Source of the DNA: Microbacterium sp. LKL04
GTDB lineage: Bacteria; Actinomycetota; Actinomycetes; Actinomycetales; Microbacteriaceae
DNA length: 64,000 nt
Direction of reading: 5' to 3'
NCBI RefSeq assembly: GCF_900102005.1
Contig: NZ_LT627736.1
Span: 1,736,001 to 1,800,000 of the forward strand
Part shown: positions 7,086-15,117 of the stretch, piece after piece
Numbering within the stretch: position 1 is the stretch's first letter
How the letters are laid out: each line of letters opens with the position of its first letter
The notes under the pieces: model-generated
The model's database searches: none
Told to the model about the DNA's origin: nothing
The model's input: the letters and a program-made list of their open reading frames with translations, nothing else
Made by a program: the position numbers and the translations under genes

Positions 7086-8753
7086 ATGACTGAGCTTCGA
7101 GGAGTAGGAATCGGCCTGGGCGTGAGCCACGGCCCCATCGCACGAATGGCGGAGCCGCTGCCCGCGCCGAAGGACGAGAAGAGCGCACAGAGCGCCGACG
7201 AGGAGACCGCGCGCGTCCGCGCCGCGATCGAGGCGGTCGCACGCGAGCTGGAGCAGCGCGGCGAGACCGCGGGAGGCGCCGCGCAGGAGGTCCTCGAGGC
7301 GCAGGCCATGATGGCCGAGGACCCGGCGCTCGAAGAAGAGGTCACGAACCGCATCGGCGCCGGCAAGACCGCCGAGTTCGCCGTCTTCGACGCCTTCGCG
7401 TCGTTCCGTGACACGCTCTCCGCGATGGGCGGCTACCTCGGCGAGCGCGCCGCCGACCTCGACGACGTCGCCCAGCGCGTCATCGCGCACCTCCGTGGCG
7501 TCGCCGCTCCCGGAGTCCCCGACCCGGGGCATCCCTTCGTCCTGGTAGCCAAGGACCTCGCTCCCGCCGACACCGCGCTCCTCGACCTCGACAAGGTCCT
7601 CGCGCTCGTGACGACCGAGGGCGGGCCGACCTCGCACACCGCGATCCTCGCCCGTGAGAAGTCCATCGTCGCCGTCGTCGGCGTCCGCGGTGCAGCCGAC
7701 CTCGCCGAGGGCGAGACGGTCGTCGTCGACGCCGCAGCCGGCGTCGTCACCACCCAGCCGACCGACGACGACATCGCGCAGGCCGAGCGCCGCGAGGCGG
7801 ACCGCGCCGCCGCGGCGGACGCGCCCGTCACGCCTGGCGCGCTCGCGGACGGGACCGCCGTGCCGCTGCTCGCGAACCTCGGCAAGCCGCAGGACGCCGC
7901 GAAGGCCGTCGAGCTCGGCGCCGAGGGCGTGGGCTTGTTCCGCACCGAGTTCCTCTTCCTGAGCTCGTCGCAGGCACCCACCGTCGAGGAGCAGACGAAG
8001 GCGTACACCGAGCTGCTGCAGGCGTTCCCCGGCAAGAAGGTCGTCGTTCGCGCACTGGATGCCGGCGCCGACAAGCCGCTCGCCTTCCTGAACGACGCGC
8101 ACGAGGAGAACCCGGCCCTCGGCCTCCGCGGCCTCCGCGCCCTCCGCGCCAGCGAGGACATCCTGCGCGAGCAGCTCACCGCCCTGGCCAACGCGGATGC
8201 CGCCACCGAGGCCGACCTCTGGGTCATGGCTCCGATGGTGTCGACCGTCGAGGAGACCGAGTACTTCGTCACGCTCGCGAAGGAGTACGGCATCAAGACC
8301 GCCGGCGTCATGGTCGAGGTTCCCTCGTCGGCCCTGCTCGCCGACAAGGTCCTCGCCCACGCCGACTTCGCTTCGATCGGGACGAACGACCTGACGCAGT
8401 ACACGCTGGCGGCCGATCGGCTGCTGGGTTCGGTCTCGTCGTTCCAGGACCCGTGGCATCCCGCCGTCCTGCAGCTCGTCAAGGCGACGGGCGACGGCGG
8501 ACGCGTCACCGGCAAGCCGATCGGCATCTGCGGCGAAGCCGCAGCCGACCCGCTGCTCGCGGTCGTCCTCGTCGGCCTCGGCGCGACGACGCTCTCCATG
8601 GCACCGACGGCGCTCGCAGACGTGCGCGCCACCCTCTTGCACCACAGCCTCGACGACGCGAAGCGCATCGCCGAAGCAGCCCTCGCCGCATCCGATGCGG
8701 CATCCGCCCGAGCCGCGGCCCAGGAAGCCGCAGCACAGCACACGGCCGCATGA
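7086..8753 (+). CDS. ptsI: PEP-protein phosphotransferase (enzyme I)
   Basis: 555 aa, close to the usual 550-590. Transfers phosphate from phosphoenolpyruvate to HPr. The phosphohistidine motif GGPTSHTAI gives His184. The PEP-binding C-terminal barrel shows LFRTEFLFL, DAGADKP, GTNDLTQYTLA and the proton-donor cysteine in GICGEAAADP (Cys482). It sits between ptsH and mtlA in one transcription unit, so the general PTS proteins are co-expressed with the mannitol permease. Confidence 0.96.
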   Translation: MTELRGVGIGLGVSHGPIARMAEPLPAPKDEKSAQSADEETARVRAAIEAVARELEQRGETAGGAAQEVLEAQAMMAEDPALEEEVTNRIGAGKTAEFAVFDAFASFRDTLSAMGGYLGERAADLDDVAQRVIAHLRGVAAPGVPDPGHPFVLVAKDLAPADTALLDLDKVLALVTTEGGPTSHTAILAREKSIVAVVGVRGAADLAEGETVVVDAAAGVVTTQPTDDDIAQAERREADRAAAADAPVTPGALADGTAVPLLANLGKPQDAAKAVELGAEGVGLFRTEFLFLSSSQAPTVEEQTKAYTELLQAFPGKKVVVRALDAGADKPLAFLNDAHEENPALGLRGLRALRASEDILREQLTALANADAATEADLWVMAPMVSTVEETEYFVTLAKEYGIKTAGVMVEVPSSALLADKVLAHADFASIGTNDLTQYTLAADRLLGSVSSFQDPWHPAVLQLVKATGDGGRVTGKPIGICGEAAADPLLAVVLVGLGATTLSMAPTALADVRATLLHHSLDDAKRIAEAALAASDAASARAAAQEAAAQHTAA

Positions 8754-8782
8754 ACCGCGGCACACAAAAGGAGACACAGCAC

Positions 8783-10408
8783 ATGTCAACGGCGACAACA
8801 GCCACACGCGGCGCAAGCCGCGCACGCGTCGGCGTGCAGCGATTCGGAACGTTCCTGTCGGGCATGATCATGCCCAACATCGCGGCGTTCATCGCATGGG
8901 GCTTCATCACGATGCTCTTCATCCCGGACGGGTTCTTCGGCGCCAACAGCCCCTTCGGCTGGCACTGGTTCCCGGTCGCGGAGATCCTCGGCGGCGGCGG
9001 CGACGTCTCCGCCATCGGTTGGGAAGGTGCACGCACCGCGCTGACCGCAAGCGACAGCGGCCCCTACACGGGCTACGTCGGCATCGTCGGGGCGATGGTG
9101 ACCTACCTTCTGCCCCTTCTGATCGCGAACACCGCGGGTCGGATGGTCTACGACGCCCGCGGTGGTGTCGTGGCGACGATCGCCGTCATGGGTGTGATCG
9201 TCGGCACCGACCAGCCGATGTTCCTCGGCGCGATGATCATGGGTCCGCTCGCCGCGTGGGTCACGAAGCAGATGGACAAGCTGTGGGACGGCAAGATCAA
9301 GCCCGGCTTCGAGATGCTCGTCAACAACTTCTCCGCGGGCATCCTCGGCATGCTCCTCGCGATCTTCGGCTTCTTCGCATTCGGTCCCCTCATGCTCGGA
9401 ATCGGCCGACTGCTCGGCGGGATCGTCGACTGGCTCGTGTCGCTCAGCCTGCTGCCGCTGCTGTCGATCTTCGTCGAACCGGCGAAGGTGCTCTTCCTCA
9501 ACAACGCCATCAACCACGGTGTGTTCACGCCGCTGGCCCTCCAGCAGGTAGAGGATGCCGGCAAGTCGATCCTCTTCCTCATCGAGGCGAACCCCGGCCC
9601 GGGCCTCGGCCTGCTGCTCGCGTTCACGTTCTTCGGCGTCGGGCAGGCGAAGGCCTCCGCACCGGGCGCCGCCATCATCCAGTTCGTCGGCGGCATCCAC
9701 GAGATCTACTTCCCGTACGCGCTGAGCAAGCCCGCCACGATCCTCGCGCTGATCGCCGGTGGCGCAAGCGGTGTGACCGTCAACATGCTGTTCAACGGCG
9801 GACTCCAGTTCCCCGCCGCTCCCGGCAGCATCATCGCGGTCACGGCCGCGGCGATCGGAGCCGGCGTGCCGAACCTGCTCGTCGTCTACGCATCCGTCGT
9901 CGTCGCAGCTGTCGTCACGTTCCTCATCACCGCTGTGATCCTGCGGGCGTCCCGCAAGCGCGACCTCGCCGCCGAGGGTGACACCTTCGACGCCGCGATC
10001 GCTCAGACCGAGGCCAACAAGGGCAAGTCCTCGTCCGCGATGGACGCCCTCCGCGGCTCGGGTACGGCGACAGCCGCCGCATCCGCCCCTGCCGGCACCG
10101 CTGTCGCCGAGCGCGAGATCACGAACGTCGTGTTCGCATGCGACGCCGGCATGGGATCGTCCGCGATGGGCGCGAGCGTGCTCCGCAACAAGTTCAAGAA
10201 GGCGGGCGTCGAGGGCGTCACGGTCACCAACAAGGCGATCGCGAACCTCGACCCGTCGGCCGACTTGGTCATCACGCAGCAGCAGCTGACCGACCGTGCA
10301 CGCGGAGTCACCCCCGACTCGATGCACGTCTCGGTCGACAACTTCATGAACTCGCCGAAGTACGACGAGGTCGTCGAGATGGTGCGTCGCCAGCGCGGCG
10401 ACGCCTGA
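8783..10408 (+). CDS. mtlA: PTS mannitol transporter subunit IICB
   Basis: 541 aa. The EIIC(Mtl) membrane domain (about 20-395) has several hydrophobic segments and the substrate-binding signature GGIHEIYFPY. A flexible Ala/Ser-rich linker (about 420-445) leads to an EIIB domain with the phosphocysteine in CDAGMGSSAMGAS (Cys453). It imports mannitol as mannitol 1-phosphate. The EIIA part is encoded separately downstream, as in Firmicutes-type mannitol systems. An AAAAGGAGAC ribosome site precedes the ATG at 8783. The frame is open further upstream, but that overlaps ptsI. Confidence 0.95.
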   Translation: MSTATTATRGASRARVGVQRFGTFLSGMIMPNIAAFIAWGFITMLFIPDGFFGANSPFGWHWFPVAEILGGGGDVSAIGWEGARTALTASDSGPYTGYVGIVGAMVTYLLPLLIANTAGRMVYDARGGVVATIAVMGVIVGTDQPMFLGAMIMGPLAAWVTKQMDKLWDGKIKPGFEMLVNNFSAGILGMLLAIFGFFAFGPLMLGIGRLLGGIVDWLVSLSLLPLLSIFVEPAKVLFLNNAINHGVFTPLALQQVEDAGKSILFLIEANPGPGLGLLLAFTFFGVGQAKASAPGAAIIQFVGGIHEIYFPYALSKPATILALIAGGASGVTVNMLFNGGLQFPAAPGSIIAVTAAAIGAGVPNLLVVYASVVVAAVVTFLITAVILRASRKRDLAAEGDTFDAAIAQTEANKGKSSSAMDALRGSGTATAAASAPAGTAVAEREITNVVFACDAGMGSSAMGASVLRNKFKKAGVEGVTVTNKAIANLDPSADLVITQQQLTDRARGVTPDSMHVSVDNFMNSPKYDEVVEMVRRQRGDA

Positions 10409-10416
10409 TGCACAGC

Positions 10417-10463
10417 GCTGCGGGGTCGGGAACAATGGTCCCGACCCCGCAGCATCCTTTTTT
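10417..10463 (+). terminator. Intrinsic terminator inside the mannitol operon
   Basis: A perfect 15-bp stem (10417-10431 with 10439-10453), a 7-nt loop and six T residues at 10458-10463. It lies between mtlA and mtlF, 8 nt after the mtlA stop, so it probably reduces or conditions read-through into mtlF-mtlD. Confidence 0.85.
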
Positions 10464-10487
10464 CCACCCCCTCAGAAGGAGAACGTC

Positions 10488-10928
10488 ATGGCTCGCGAAG
10501 TCCTCACCCTCGGCCAGATCCGCATCCACTCCGGCTCCGTCAGCCAGGAACAGGCCATGAAGGAGGCCGCCGACATCCTCGAGGCCGCCGGCGCCGTCAC
10601 GAGCGCCTACTTCGACGCGATGCAGCAGCGCGAGGTCGCCGTCTCGACCTACATGGGCAACGAGCTCGCAATCCCCCACGGGACCAACGAGACCAAGGAA
10701 GCGATCCTCGACTCGGCGCTCTCGTTCGTCCGCTACGACGGCGGCGTCGACTGGGGCGGCGAGCACGTCTCGTTCGTCGTCGGCATCGCCGGCAAGGGCG
10801 ATGAGCACCTCGAGATCCTGTCGCAGATCGCACTCCTGTTCTCCGAGGACGACGAAGTCGCGAAGCTCAAGGCCGCGCAGACGCCCGAAGAGCTCTACCA
10901 GCTGCTCGCGACGGTGAACAACGCATGA
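10488..10928 (+). CDS. mtlF: PTS mannitol transporter subunit IIA
   Basis: 146 aa, a stand-alone EIIA(Mtl/Fru) domain. The phosphohistidine is in GNELAIPHGTNE (His64). It carries phosphate from HPr to the EIIB domain of MtlA. An AGAAGGAGAA ribosome site precedes the ATG, and the stop overlaps the mtlD start by 4 nt. Because an intrinsic terminator separates it from mtlA, its expression may depend on partial read-through or on a promoter I could not identify. Confidence 0.94.
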   Translation: MAREVLTLGQIRIHSGSVSQEQAMKEAADILEAAGAVTSAYFDAMQQREVAVSTYMGNELAIPHGTNETKEAILDSALSFVRYDGGVDWGGEHVSFVVGIAGKGDEHLEILSQIALLFSEDDEVAKLKAAQTPEELYQLLATVNNA

Positions 10929-12088
10929 AAGCCGTCCACTTCGGCGCCGGCAACATCGGGCGCGGCTTCGTCGGACTGCTCCTGCACGAGGGCGGCTACG
11001 AGCTCGTGTTCTCGGACGTCGCGCCGACCCTCGTCGAGACGATCAACGCGGCATCCGAGTACACCGTTCACGAGGTCGGACCGGGCGGCGGTGACAAGAC
11101 CGTCACCGGCTTTCGGGCGATCAACAGCCAGGCCGATCCCGACGCCGTGGCCGACGAGGTCGCCTCGGCCGACGTCGTGACGACCGCCGTCGGACCCAGC
11201 ATCCTGCCGTTCGTCGCGCCGCACATCCTCGAGGGACTCGCCCGTCGCTCCGCCGACGCGAAGCCGCTGCAGGTCATGGCGTGCGAGAACGCGATCGGCG
11301 CGACCGACACCCTCCGCGGCGAGATCGAGAAGCTCGCCGGTGATGCGTGGGGCGACCTCTCCACACGCGCCGTGTTCGCCAACACCGCCGTCGACCGCAT
11401 CGTCCCGGGCCAACCCGAGGGCGCTGGCGTCGACGTGACGGTCGAGCCGTTCTTCGAGTGGGCCATCGAGCGCGGCCCGTTCGGCGACGACCTGCCGAAC
11501 ATCCCCGGCGCCCACTTCGTCGACGACCTGGCCCCCTACATCGAGCGGAAGCTCTTCACGGTCAACACCGGACACGCCGCGACCGCCTACTTCGGTGCCG
11601 CCGCGGGGATCACCCGGATCTCCGACGCCCTGGCGGACCCCGGCATCCGGAGCAAGGTCGAGCAGGCCCTCGAGGAGACCTCCGCGTTCCTCGCGGCCGC
11701 GCACGGGCTCGACCCGGCCGAGCTCGCCGAGTACCGCGCGACGATTCTCGAGCGGTTCTCGAACGAGGCCCTGCCCGACACCGTGCAGCGCGTCGGCCGC
11801 CAGCCGCTGCGCAAGCTGTCGCGTCACGAGCGCTTCGTCGGACCCGCCTCCGCCGCTGCCGAGAGTGGTCTCGGCGTCGACGGGCTCATCGCCGCGATCG
11901 CCGCCGCGCTTCGGTTCGAGGACGCCGCAGACCCGCAGGCCGTCGAGTTGCAGGAGCGCATCAGGACGGAGGATGCCGCGGCCTTCACGGCATCCGTCAC
12001 CGGTCTCGAGCCCGCCCACCCCCTGTTCGCACGCGTGCAGGAGCAGGTCGCCCAGCGGCAGACCGACCTCGGCGTCTACAGCGCGTGA
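10925..12088 (+). CDS. mtlD: Mannitol-1-phosphate 5-dehydrogenase
   Basis: 387 aa. Oxidises mannitol 1-phosphate to fructose 6-phosphate with NAD+. The N-terminal dinucleotide fold begins MKAVHFGAGNIGRGF. The catalytic region has ERKLFTVNTGHAATAYFG (about 203-220), and HERFVGPAS follows near residue 302. Length and motifs match the long-chain polyol dehydrogenase family. The ATG overlaps the mtlF stop, and the stop overlaps the GTG of the following hydrolase gene. Confidence 0.95.
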   Translation: MKAVHFGAGNIGRGFVGLLLHEGGYELVFSDVAPTLVETINAASEYTVHEVGPGGGDKTVTGFRAINSQADPDAVADEVASADVVTTAVGPSILPFVAPHILEGLARRSADAKPLQVMACENAIGATDTLRGEIEKLAGDAWGDLSTRAVFANTAVDRIVPGQPEGAGVDVTVEPFFEWAIERGPFGDDLPNIPGAHFVDDLAPYIERKLFTVNTGHAATAYFGAAAGITRISDALADPGIRSKVEQALEETSAFLAAAHGLDPAELAEYRATILERFSNEALPDTVQRVGRQPLRKLSRHERFVGPASAAAESGLGVDGLIAAIAAALRFEDAADPQAVELQERIRTEDAAAFTASVTGLEPAHPLFARVQEQVAQRQTDLGVYSA

Positions 12089-12843
12089 GCGCGTCGAAGC
12101 GGCCCCGCTCCCGGGCACGGCGCATCGTCTCGATCGTGCTGCTGTCCGTGGCGGGGCTGCTCGTCGCCGGGATCGTCGGCATCGTGATCTGGAGCCAGGT
12201 CGGCGTCATGGGCGCTGAGGCCGGACCGCTCGCCTCGGTGCGCGAGGACGACCGGGTCGCCGTGTCCGACACCGGTGGCAACGTGGTGATGTCGCCGGCC
12301 TCCGGGGAGAGCACCGCCGGGCTGGTCTTCATCCCCGGCGCGAAGGTCGACGCCGAGGCCTACGAGGCGAAGCTCTCGGGGCTCGTCGCCGAGGACGGGA
12401 TGACGGTCGTCATCACCCGCCCGTGGCTGAACCTCGCCTTCTTCGATCCCCGGCCCCTGTCGACGTTCACCGATGCCGCGCCCGGCGTCGGCACCTGGCT
12501 CGTCGGCGGCCACTCCCTCGGCGGTGTGCGCGCGTGTCAGCTCGCGCCGGACGCGGACGGCCTGGTGCTGTTCGCCTCGTACTGCGCGAACGACCTCGCC
12601 GACTCCGGGCTGCCGGTGCTGAGCATCTCGGGTTCGGAAGACGGGCTGTCGACGCCCGAGAAGATCCAGGACTCCCGCGGAATGCTGCCCGCCGACGCCG
12701 AGTTCGTCGAGATCCCCGGCGCCTCGCACGCCTCCTTCGGCGACTACGGCCCCCAGGCCGGTGACGGCACCCCCACGATCGATGACACCGACATGACGGC
12801 CGAGATCACGGCATCCGTCGCGGACCTCCTCTCCCGCCTCTGA
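12085..12843 (+). CDS. Membrane-anchored alpha/beta hydrolase
   Basis: 252 aa. One N-terminal transmembrane helix (about 13-35) follows a basic tail (SKRPRSRARR), so the catalytic domain is probably outside the membrane. The nucleophile elbow is GGHSLGG with Ser144. A GSEDG segment and a later SHASFGDYG histidine complete a plausible triad. It resembles the alpha/beta hydrolase family 5 proteins common in actinobacteria; the substrate is unknown. The GTG overlaps the mtlD stop, so it is co-transcribed with mannitol genes, but a role in mannitol use is not evident. It converges on the endonuclease-like gene. Confidence 0.8.
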   Translation: MSASKRPRSRARRIVSIVLLSVAGLLVAGIVGIVIWSQVGVMGAEAGPLASVREDDRVAVSDTGGNVVMSPASGESTAGLVFIPGAKVDAEAYEAKLSGLVAEDGMTVVITRPWLNLAFFDPRPLSTFTDAAPGVGTWLVGGHSLGGVRACQLAPDADGLVLFASYCANDLADSGLPVLSISGSEDGLSTPEKIQDSRGMLPADAEFVEIPGASHASFGDYGPQAGDGTPTIDDTDMTAEITASVADLLSRL

Positions 12844-12852
12844 CCTGCGCTA

Positions 12853-12909
12853 CGAGGTCCCACTTCGGCCGGGTATCCGCCCTGGTTTCCCGGCCGGATG
12901 GGGACCTCG
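12853..12909. terminator. Palindrome between convergent genes, left member of a related pair
   Basis: Two 21-nt arms (12853-12873 and 12889-12909) pair with three mismatches around a 15-nt loop. It lies between the stops of the hydrolase (+) and the DUF559 gene (-), so it can act as a two-way terminator, although no T-run follows. Its right arm matches 13950-13970 at 19 of 21 positions. Confidence 0.6.
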
Positions 12910-12913
12910 TGCG

Positions 12914-13822
12914 TCACGGCGCCCACCCCGCCCGCTCGAGCGCGCTCGCGACCATGCGCACCGCGGCCCGCCCGTCTCCCTGCAGATGGTGCCGGAGGAT
13001 GCGGACGAGTACCCACCCCTGCTCGCGGATGTCGTTCCACCTGTCCGCGTCGCGCTCGAACTGCGCACGGTCCTCCGCATGCTGGCGCCCGTCGTACTCC
13101 ACTGCGACCCGCCATGGTGCATAGGCGAGGTCGAGGCGGGCGACGAACCGCCCGTCCGGCGCGGTGATCACGGGGTTGAGGAGCGGCTCCGGCATCCCTG
13201 CGGCACACAGGACGAGCCTCAGCCGGGTCTCGGTCGGCGACTCGGCTCCGACACGGACGTCAGCCAGCGCCGACTCGAGCGCTGCCTGTCCGCGGCCTGA
13301 TCCCGTGACCACCTCGCGTGTCAGATCGTCGAGGGTGAGCAACCCCCGTCGTCCGACGAGGAAGTCCCCGGCGACGACGAGCTCGGTATGACCCCACCAC
13401 GATGCGACGTGACGCCACGCCTTCACCGGATGCTCGACGCGCAGCCCGCCGACGACGCGGATGTCGGGTGCGCGCTGACCGAGGCGATGACCGACGACGC
13501 CCGCGACGCGCGGCTCGCGATCAGGCCGATGCGCCGCGACGTGGAGCAGATGCGAGCGGCGATCGGACGGCATGGGGACTCCGTAGAGGGCAAGGGCCGT
13601 GCTGTGGCTGAAGAATTGCCCTGGCCGCATGCGCTGCGCGAAGTGCGTCGCCCGCGCCGACAGCGAGTCGACGTCTCCCCCGGCCGGGACACGGACGCCG
13701 GGAAACGGGACGGCGAGGTCATCCGCATCGAGCCGGCCGGCGGAGACGCCCGCCGCCCGCGCATCCCGGACCGCGAACGCGCGGTCCTGCAGGTGTTCGG
13801 GGAGAGGTCGCGGTCGTCGCAT
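12914..13822 (-). CDS. DUF559-type protein: AbiEi-like N-terminus and Vsr-like endonuclease fold
   Basis: 302 aa. The N-terminal half resembles the winged-helix region found before DUF559 domains (AFAVRDARAAGVSAGRL, FFSHSTALALYGVP). The C-terminal part has the PD-(D/E)xK-like layout of very-short-patch and DUF559 nucleases: a glutamate in ESPTETRLRL (about 203), then RLDLAYAPWRVAVEYDGRQH (about 236-255), then DRWNDIREQGW. Such genes occur in many copies in actinobacterial genomes and their function is not established. It is bracketed by two related palindromes, and a second member lies at 30885-31748. It has no adjacent partner gene. Confidence 0.7.
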   Translation of the reverse strand: MRRPRPLPEHLQDRAFAVRDARAAGVSAGRLDADDLAVPFPGVRVPAGGDVDSLSARATHFAQRMRPGQFFSHSTALALYGVPMPSDRRSHLLHVAAHRPDREPRVAGVVGHRLGQRAPDIRVVGGLRVEHPVKAWRHVASWWGHTELVVAGDFLVGRRGLLTLDDLTREVVTGSGRGQAALESALADVRVGAESPTETRLRLVLCAAGMPEPLLNPVITAPDGRFVARLDLAYAPWRVAVEYDGRQHAEDRAQFERDADRWNDIREQGWVLVRILRHHLQGDGRAAVRMVASALERAGWAP

Positions 13823-13917
13823 CCGGGAAGCGTGACCGACGGCATCCGCTCGGAGTCACGCCTGACCGCCCTTCGGGGACGGCGCTCGCGGCGGCGGCCC
13901 TGGGGAGGAAGACCGAA

Positions 13918-13970
13918 GTCCCGATCGGGCCGGGTATGAGCGCGCCATACCCGGCCCGATCGGGACCTCG
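13918..13970. terminator. Perfect 20-bp palindrome, right member of the pair flanking the DUF559 gene
   Basis: Arms 13918-13937 and 13947-13966 are exact complements around a 9-nt loop. It sits just past the add stop, so it probably terminates add, and it precedes the DUF559 gene on the same strand. Both arms resemble the corresponding arms of the palindrome at 12853-12909 (19/21 for the right arm, 18/23 for the left). Confidence 0.7.
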
Positions 13971-13978
13971 ACAAGTCG

Positions 13979-15094
13979 TCAGGCCGAGAAGCCCTCACCG
14001 ATGAGCTCGATGAGCTCCTCGCGCTCCTCGATCGTGAGGAAGGCGGCCGCGGCAGCGTTCAGCTGGAACGCCTCGAGGTCGTCGAGCGTGTACTCGAACG
14101 CGTCCGCGAGGAGCTTCAGCTCACGCGTCAGCGACGTGCGGCTCATGGTGCGGTTGTCGACGTTCACGGTGACGGCGAAGCCGAGCTGGTACAGCAGGTC
14201 GAAGGGGTGGTCCTCGAGCTGCGTGCCCCACGCCGCGATCGCACCGGTCTGAAGGTTCGACGACGGCGAGAGCTCCAGGGGGATCTCGCGGTCCCGCACC
14301 CAGCGGGCCAGGTCGCCGAAGCGCACCTGCACCTCCTCGCCCTTCTGCTCGACGACGTCGAGGTCCTCGGCGATGCGCACACCGTGTCCCAGGCGCAGCG
14401 CGCGCCCGTCGACCAGCGCGGAGCGGATCGAGTCGAGACCGGCGGCCTCTCCGGCGTGCACCGTGGCGGGGAAGAAGGCGGAGGCCAGGTAGTCGAACGC
14501 CGGACGCAGGTTCGACGGCGGGAAGCCCGCCTCGGGACCGGCGATGTCGAACCCGACGGCGCCCCGTCCGCGGTGACGGACGGCGAGCTCGGCGATCTCG
14601 AGCGACCGGTCGGTGTGACGCATCGCGCTGATGAGCTGGCCGACGCGGATGTCGCGGCCCGATCCCTCGACCGAGTCCTCACCCTCCTCGATGCCCTCCT
14701 GCACGGCCTCTACGACCTCGTCGAGGCTGAGGCCGCCGCCCAGGTGCTGCTCCGGAGCCCAGCGCACCTCGCCGTAGATGACGCCGTCGGCCGCGAGGTC
14801 CTCGACGAACTCCTTCGCGACGCGGCGCAGTCCGTCGCGGGTCTGCATGACCGCGATGGTCAGGTCGAACGTCTTCAGGTACTCGACGAGCGAGCCCGAA
14901 TCCGACTGGTCCTCGAACCAGTCGGCGAGGTCGTCGGCCGCGGTCTCGGGAACCTCGACACCCGCCTCATCGGCGAGCTCGATGATCGTCTGCGGGCGCA
15001 GGGCACCGTCGAGGTGGTCGTGCAGCGACACCTTGGGGAGAGAGCGGATCGAGACGCCCTCGAGGTTCGCGTCACCGTGCTGATCGATGGCCAT
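13979..15094 (-). CDS. add: Adenosine deaminase
   Basis: 371 aa. Hydrolyses (deoxy)adenosine to (deoxy)inosine, giving the nucleoside that PNP then splits. The zinc histidines are in SLHDHLDG (His25, His27). The third zinc ligand and the catalytic glutamate are in TVHAGEAAG, and the later RLGHGVRI and NVDNRTMS motifs are present. It is the last gene of the add-deoA-cdd group on the reverse strand, 23 bp from deoA. Its gene order with deoA and cdd is the same as in mycobacteria. Confidence 0.95.
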   Translation of the reverse strand: MAIDQHGDANLEGVSIRSLPKVSLHDHLDGALRPQTIIELADEAGVEVPETAADDLADWFEDQSDSGSLVEYLKTFDLTIAVMQTRDGLRRVAKEFVEDLAADGVIYGEVRWAPEQHLGGGLSLDEVVEAVQEGIEEGEDSVEGSGRDIRVGQLISAMRHTDRSLEIAELAVRHRGRGAVGFDIAGPEAGFPPSNLRPAFDYLASAFFPATVHAGEAAGLDSIRSALVDGRALRLGHGVRIAEDLDVVEQKGEEVQVRFGDLARWVRDREIPLELSPSSNLQTGAIAAWGTQLEDHPFDLLYQLGFAVTVNVDNRTMSRTSLTRELKLLADAFEYTLDDLEAFQLNAAAAAFLTIEEREELIELIGEGFSA

Positions 15095-15117
15095 TGTGCA
15101 GTCCTGTCGTGAGGGTT

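Noticed and set aside
12085..13822. Toxin-antitoxin pairing of the DUF559 protein with the hydrolase gene
   Set aside because: They are convergent with a palindrome between them, and AbiE-type toxin features are absent from the hydrolase.
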